A stretch of 64,000 nt of DNA from assembly GCF_001704415.2 (NCBI RefSeq), contig NC_030813.1:12108001-12172000 (forward strand). The letters are read 5' to 3'. Below are positions 59,176-64,000 of the stretch, one piece after another. Position numbers and translations under genes: made by a program. This stretch comes from Capra hircus. Lineage: Eukaryota; Chordata; Mammalia; Artiodactyla; Bovidae. The notes under the pieces are model-generated. The model was given only the letters and a program-made list of their open reading frames with translations, had not been told where the DNA came from and searched no databases. Each line of letters begins with the position of its first letter. Position 1 is the first letter of the stretch.

Positions 59176-61539
59176 AAATAAGATTCTGACTCTTGAAATA
59201 GACCTATGATTAACAAAGACTGTGACATATGAAATAAATGAAAATTGACCTGAGGCTTCATGTCAGGTGGCATTCATTAACTGAATGAATTAATTCCCAG
59301 TTATTCACAATTTTCTAATTATTCCATTAGTTTTCAGATGACAGATTATCCTTTGTTGGAGTTTTGTATAATTCTGTAAATTTCAGGGCAACTATGTACA
59401 AATTCTTACTGCATTTTCTTTTCTTAAAACCATGTGAAGTGATTCAGTAATACGGAGTAACATTTTCATTGTGTGTCCATCAGTACCTCTTCAGTAATGC
59501 CAAATTCCTGGCATTATTACATTTTAAAAGGTTTTAAAATTTTCGATTCGTTCTCCAAAGATAGTTACTTTTTTCCTTTTCTTTTAACAGAGCTCACTTT
59601 AAAAAGCATTTTGGTGATATTTTATGAGTTTTGGATATGCAAATCATGGGTATTATTTGCTTAGAGTGATTATTGGATATTTTAATAAAGGCAGTTAGAG
59701 GCCGCAGCGTCTTATCAGTTCTGAAACTTGGTAAAAGGACTGGGAAGTGTACTTGTTTCAATATGAGGAAAGGGAACACATCTTAAAGCATATATTTGTG
59801 TTTCCTCTTCAGGGAACTTTTTCTTGTGTGATACGTAATAGGAAATTGGGAATTTCACAATTCTGTAACTTTATAATTTTGTTATATATTTTAGAAAATA
59901 TGTTCTTTTCATGAAAGCATTTTGATCATATTTTTAAATGGCAGTTTAAAGGTCAGATGTGGCAGAAGTGATTTGTAAAATTCATTCTGGCCATTTTGTA
60001 GAAAGTATTTATGATGAATTTTTTATTTTAATAGAACAAATTGTATATGCTTTTATATCAAAGATTTACATATATAAAGATTATAAAGGTCATATTTGTT
60101 GCAGAGACACTTGTACACTTTGGATAAACCTCTAAAATCCAGTTTTTATTATTTGTTACCAATTTAGATAAAAATATTTTAAAATATTATAAAAATGTTA
60201 CCAAATTTGGGAAATACAGAAAAACAGAAAGAAGACACATTCAAAGTTAAGTTATCCCAAACATTACGGTAAAGATTTTGTTTCTTTCTTTCTTAGTTTG
60301 TCAGAATACTGGACTTAAATACACAATTTTTGTCCTGTCTTTTGACTTAATTTTACAAAGTCTACCTATCTGACTACAAATCCTTTGAATTACACTTCAC
60401 TAAGTAAAACATTAGTATTGCTGTTTGTTTTATTATTATTCTTTGCTATGATAAATGACAATAGTAAACATTGGTTTGTAAAACTTTTTCATATTTCTAA
60501 TTCTTTTCTTCGGGAGTCTCCATAAAGGAGAACTAATGAGTTAAAGGGTGGAATTATCAAAATTCTTGATAAATGTTGCCAGATTGCATTTTCCAAGCTT
60601 TGTATGTTTCTGCCAATAACACTTAAATTTGCTAGTAAAACTGAACTTTGGGGAACACGATTCTTAATTTCAATGTAGCAAAAGAACAGTTACCTTGTTC
60701 TACACCCCTGCTAGATAAACAAAGATACAAAGATAAAGGTCCTTCATTTCAAGGTAAAATAGATGTGGAGTTAAATACGTTATCAAGGCATGTTGATAAG
60801 TGAGGCAGTGCAGATGTTTACTCATTCTGGGGTGTAGACAGGCAACTGTTGTTTGAAAGGGAAGGGAGAACTTCAGAGGAGGTGATCTTGGAACTGTGTT
60901 ATGAAAATGGCCACTTTTGAATTTAAAGAGAGATAGAAAAGATACAATACTTTTTGTAGTATTGTGTTGTAGTATTGTATTGTAAAAGAAACAAGGACAT
61001 CAGTAAGTGCTAATAAAGAGAGAACTGGAAAATAGATAAATTTTTTTAACCCTGAGTGATCAACTTATGGTTTATAAAGTTTCGTGAAAGCATGCAAATA
61101 CTGATGAAAAGAGGTGCAATTTTTTTCTTTCAGTGAATCATTTAAGTGTAACAAAATCTGTGGGAAGGTATTAAATAAAGTGGGCTTCTGGGATTTTACA
61201 GCCCTGAGTCATTAGGTATAAACAGCTGATAAGAGAGGAAAAACAACTTCTTATCTACCTTACATTTTGTTTTATGTAGCTTTGGGGCAAATACAAAAAA
61301 AAAAAAAGTGACTAAGTGAAAGGAAAAGGACAGGAGGATAATTAGAGTGGATTTTTTAAAAAGTTAACCAGTATTAAAAGTGCCCTAAGTAATCCCATTT
61401 GTGTTTATGAACAAGAAAAGCTAGATAGTTTCTGCAGTTGTGATACTGGATTGATAATTGTTTTTAAAATGTAGGTTTTCGTTTAAAACCAAAGGTAAGT
61501 AAGGTGTCTAAAAGCGGTATTGACATTCCCTGCCTGAAT

Positions 61540-61594
61540 TTCCAGTGTCTAGAATAGTGCCTGGCACCCTTCACACATATTTATTGAATAAATG
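61540..61594 (+). mobile_element. L2/MIR 3' end
   Basis: ccagtgtctagaatagtgcc then tggcacccttcacacatatt and tattgaataaatg: the conserved terminal segment of L2/MIR. It is cut at its end by the Bov-tA that follows. Confidence 0.6.
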
Positions 61595-61804
61595 TGTGTG
61601 TTAGTCGCTCAGTGGTGCGACTCTTTGTGACCCTATGGACTGCAGCCCACCAGGCTCCTCTGTCCATGAGATTTTCCAGGCAAGGATATTGGAGTGGGTT
61701 GCCATTTCCTTCTCCAGGGTATCTTCCCAACCCAGGGATCGAACCCGGGTCTCCTGCGCTGCAGGCAGATTCTTTACCGACTGAGCTACAAGGGAAGCAG
61801 CTCA
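61595..61804 (-). mobile_element. Bov-tA SINE with 15-bp target duplication
   Basis: Reverse-strand Bov-A body then a well-preserved tRNA-Glu-like head (gatcgaacccgggtctcctg, then gattctttaccgactgagct). Flanked by tttattgaataaatg (61580-61594) and tttactgaataaatg (61805-61819). The B box is nearly intact, but this is a SINE head, not a tRNA gene. Confidence 0.9.
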
Positions 61805-62909
61805 TTTACTGAATAAATGAATGAATAAATAACTTACAAAACTATATCGTATCATGGTAAATGAATACATATTTAGAGACCCAGAATTTTTTAGATTTGT
61901 GTACATTGTATTGTTTCAAGTAAAGCTCAAAATTAGCAGATTAATTCTGATATGATATATAATTCAGCACAAGCTGATGGCTGAAAAATAGTCATTTATT
62001 CCCTTCATTTACATAATGGGAAAAAACTCACATTTATCAAGAAGATAACTTGAAGTGCTTATTAACCTCCCTAGCTATGCTTAACTGTGCAATATTTCCC
62101 TCCTATTATTACCGGGAAATGTGTTATAGCATCTATAAAACATTTTAATTTCTAAGATCTCTCCAGTTTAAAGTACTATATTACTTGTTTAAGGGGGATA
62201 ATATTGTTTTACTCAATGTGTGCCTGTGTGTATATATATATAAATATATATCTAATTTAGAGTAGAATGTTTTTGTGTTGACATAGGAGCTTTGTCAAGG
62301 AGGAAGCCTTCTTTGACTTCAAAAGCAGCGACTCAAGGTTGATATAGTTGTTAGAAAGTAGGGTGGGAGACATCCGAATTCCAGACTGTCAGCAGGATTT
62401 CAAGGTCAAAGTCTACTCCTGTTATCTGAGCATAGAGCTCCTGATGTCTGGCTAGTTTTCATTCTAGTAGATTTAGAGAAGGGAAAAAGTGTCAGAGTAT
62501 TATTTGACTCCTGTATAAATAGGATTAAGACCTACTTTACTGATATTTATGTGCTCTGCACATAATTATCTTTAGGAAAAAAATATTCTTTGGGTTGACT
62601 TTGCCCCCTGCTTCTTATGTATTTATGATCAGGAACAGGGGAAATAGAAATTGTTAACCTTAAGTCTATTTGAAAGAAAATATATGTCTCACCTTGACAG
62701 AGAACCAGTTATTGCAGAACTAAGAGCTCTGTGTGCTCCATTCGGTGCTCATAGTCACCGTGTCTGTTATCTGCCAGAGACATTGTAAAGAGAAGGCACT
62801 TCAGGCATGGACAGGAATGGCCAAAGTATCACTGAGATACTTGATCTTTTAAAGTAATAATGATTTTATAAGATGAAATAAGTATGTGTTGACCTTTTAC
62901 AAACTTTGA

Positions 62910-62960
62910 GAGACTGTTTTAGATAGGAGACTATTTTAGGTAGGAGACTATTTTAGGTAG
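62910..62960 (+). repeat. Three 17-bp tandem units
   Basis: Units 62910-62926 (gagactgttttagatag), 62927-62943 and 62944-62960 (both gagactattttaggtag). The last two are identical; a partial fourth follows. Confidence 0.9.
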
Positions 62961-63451
62961 AGACTTTATGTTTAACCTAAACCAGCTAAATCCAAATTTA
63001 GAGATACCAGGGTTAGAAATACACAGTGAACATACAAAGGGTGAGTTTTAAAAATAGCACCTAGCTTTGAGAGGATAATTTCTCCTCCATCCTGGATGTA
63101 AGTGTTTCATTCATACTGTCTGTAGCAAGCTTTGGGGGAGGAAGGGTGGAGGGAAGTGAGAAATGTCTTTTGAAAAATTCTTGTGGCTCACACCAATGCT
63201 TATTTAGCATCTCTGCTTCTGGGATTTCAGACATTCCCTAACCAGGTCCCACAGTTCTTCTGGATTCTTGTGCCTGGTGCTGCGAGACCTGTCCTCCTGG
63301 TGGCATGTTGCAGCTGTTACACAGAGCGCATCACATTCCCCCCCGGGCTAGGGGGTGGAGGGGCCAGCATACCCAGCTGAAATAGCAGAGGGATCTAGGG
63401 AGCAAGGCAGGAATTACCTGGACTGGAATTTGGCTAGATCTCTGAGTCAGT

Positions 63452-63745
63452 GGGCTTCCCTGATAGCTCAGCTGCTAAAGAATCTGCCTGCAATGCAGGA
63501 GACCCCAGTTCAATTCCTGGGTTGGGAAGATCTGCTGGAGAAGGGATAGGTTACCCACTCCAGTATTCTTGGGCTTCCCTTGTGGCTCAGCAGTGCAATG
63601 TGGGAGACCTGGGTTTGATCCCTGGGTTGGGAAGATCCCCCTGGAGAAGGGAAAGGCTACTCACTCCAGTTTTCTGGCCTGGAGAATTCCATGGACTTTA
63701 TAGTCCATGGGATTGCAAACAATCGGACATGACTAAGAGACTTTC
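63452..63745 (+). mobile_element. Bov-tA SINE with duplicated tRNA-like head
   Basis: First head and Bov-A stub end at ccactccagtattctt and fuse to a second head gggcttcccttgtggctcag that lacks part of the A-box region; a Bov-A body follows, ending cggacatgactaagagactt. Same architecture and junction as the copy at 14057-14391. Confidence 0.88.
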
Positions 63746-63809
63746 ATTTTCTGAGTCAATAGCCCTAATTCCTATAAAAATATTTGATCATTAAAACATT
63801 TTATATCCG

Positions 63810-64000
63810 CTTTGGGCTTCCCTGTCAGACCTCTCCATCATTACCCGCCTGCCCTGGGTTGCCCCGCAGGCATGGCTTAGTTTCATTGAGTTAGACAAGG
63901 CTGTGGTCCTTGTCTAGTTTCTGTGATTGACTAGTTTTCTGTGAGTATGGTTTCAGTGTGTCTGCCCTCTGATGCCCTCTTGGAACACCTACCATCTTAC
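63810..64000 (+). mobile_element. Unassigned ruminant repeat running off the window
   Basis: The segment from gggcttccctgtcagacctc through gagttagacaaggctgtggt to cacctaccatcttac looks like a known dispersed ruminant sequence (LINE or ERV related), but I cannot name the family. It continues past the right edge. Confidence 0.35.

Larger units (their letters stand above)
50563..64000 (+). other. CAMK2D: CAMK2D intron 2 (5' part, runs off window)
   Basis: Begins with donor GTGGGT. The first 5 kb carry only old MIR copies; beyond 55.6 kb there are Bov-tA, BovB and L2 insertions. Stretches 50563-52385, 52861-55639, 55861-56869, 59176-61539 and 61820-63451 hold nothing I can name. Several 60-110-codon open frames (for example 51061-51369) have no recognisable content. 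Confidence 0.85.

Noticed and set aside
61740..61795. tRNA-Glu-like sequence with A and B box similarity
   Set aside because: It is the 5' head of a Bov-tA SINE joined to a Bov-A body and flanked by a target duplication, not a tRNA gene. The same applies to all other Bov-tA heads.
50563..64000. CAMK2D exon 3 within the window
   Set aside because: I looked for sequence starting with the rest of the Asp54 codon followed by His-Gln-Lys-Leu codons after an AG and saw none; the intron is known to be large.

Overview
The window is mammalian nuclear DNA from a ruminant, most likely a bovid. The evidence is the dense set of ruminant-specific retroposons: Bov-tA and BOV-A2 SINEs, BovB (RTE-clade) LINEs, CHR-type cetartiodactyl SINEs and a young ruminant L1. 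These sit on older mammalian MIR, L2, L1 and MaLR remnants. I cannot separate cattle from sheep, goat or other pecorans by eye. I see no bacterial operon, CRISPR array, functional tRNA or rRNA gene, or intact virus.

The only host gene I can support is CAMK2D (calcium/calmodulin-dependent protein kinase II delta) on the + strand. Coding exon 1 (48790-48854) and exon 2 (50468-50562) together encode residues 1-53 and the first base of codon 54. Exon 3 and later are not seen, so intron 2 runs off the right edge. Upstream lies a GC- and CpG-rich promoter and leader region (about 47200-48789). At its distal end are a palindromic CRE, a GC box and a TCTCGCGAGA element, about 1.5 kb before the ATG.

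Layout: 1-46 kb is intergenic DNA upstream of CAMK2D, built largely from nested retroposons. An old antisense L1 (about 0.9-4.6 kb) is split by a BovB and two SINEs. L2-like and MIR remnants and an MLT1 LTR follow. A 5'-truncated L1 at 17.5-19.45 kb has an open ORF2 C-terminus. BOV-A2 multimers lie at 21.4-24.4 kb. Seven sizeable BovB copies lie before CAMK2D and one in intron 2; the copies at 33.2-36.1 and 39.7-42.3 kb are the longest. From about 46.0 to 55.6 kb there are no ruminant-specific insertions, and this interval coincides with the CAMK2D promoter, exons 1-2 and proximal intron 2. The distal part of intron 2 again carries Bov-tA, BovB and L2 elements, including a BovB inserted inside a Bov-tA.

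I found no previously undescribed gene system. The points most worth a second look are the distal CRE/CGCG-element promoter cluster, the insertion-free interval around CAMK2D, a Z-DNA-prone tract in intron 1, a close BovB inverted repeat at 38.3-40.9 kb, and several datable nested insertions with clear target-site duplications. Repeat family names rest on recognition of the sequence, not on a database search; boundaries are approximate except where a target-site duplication fixes them.
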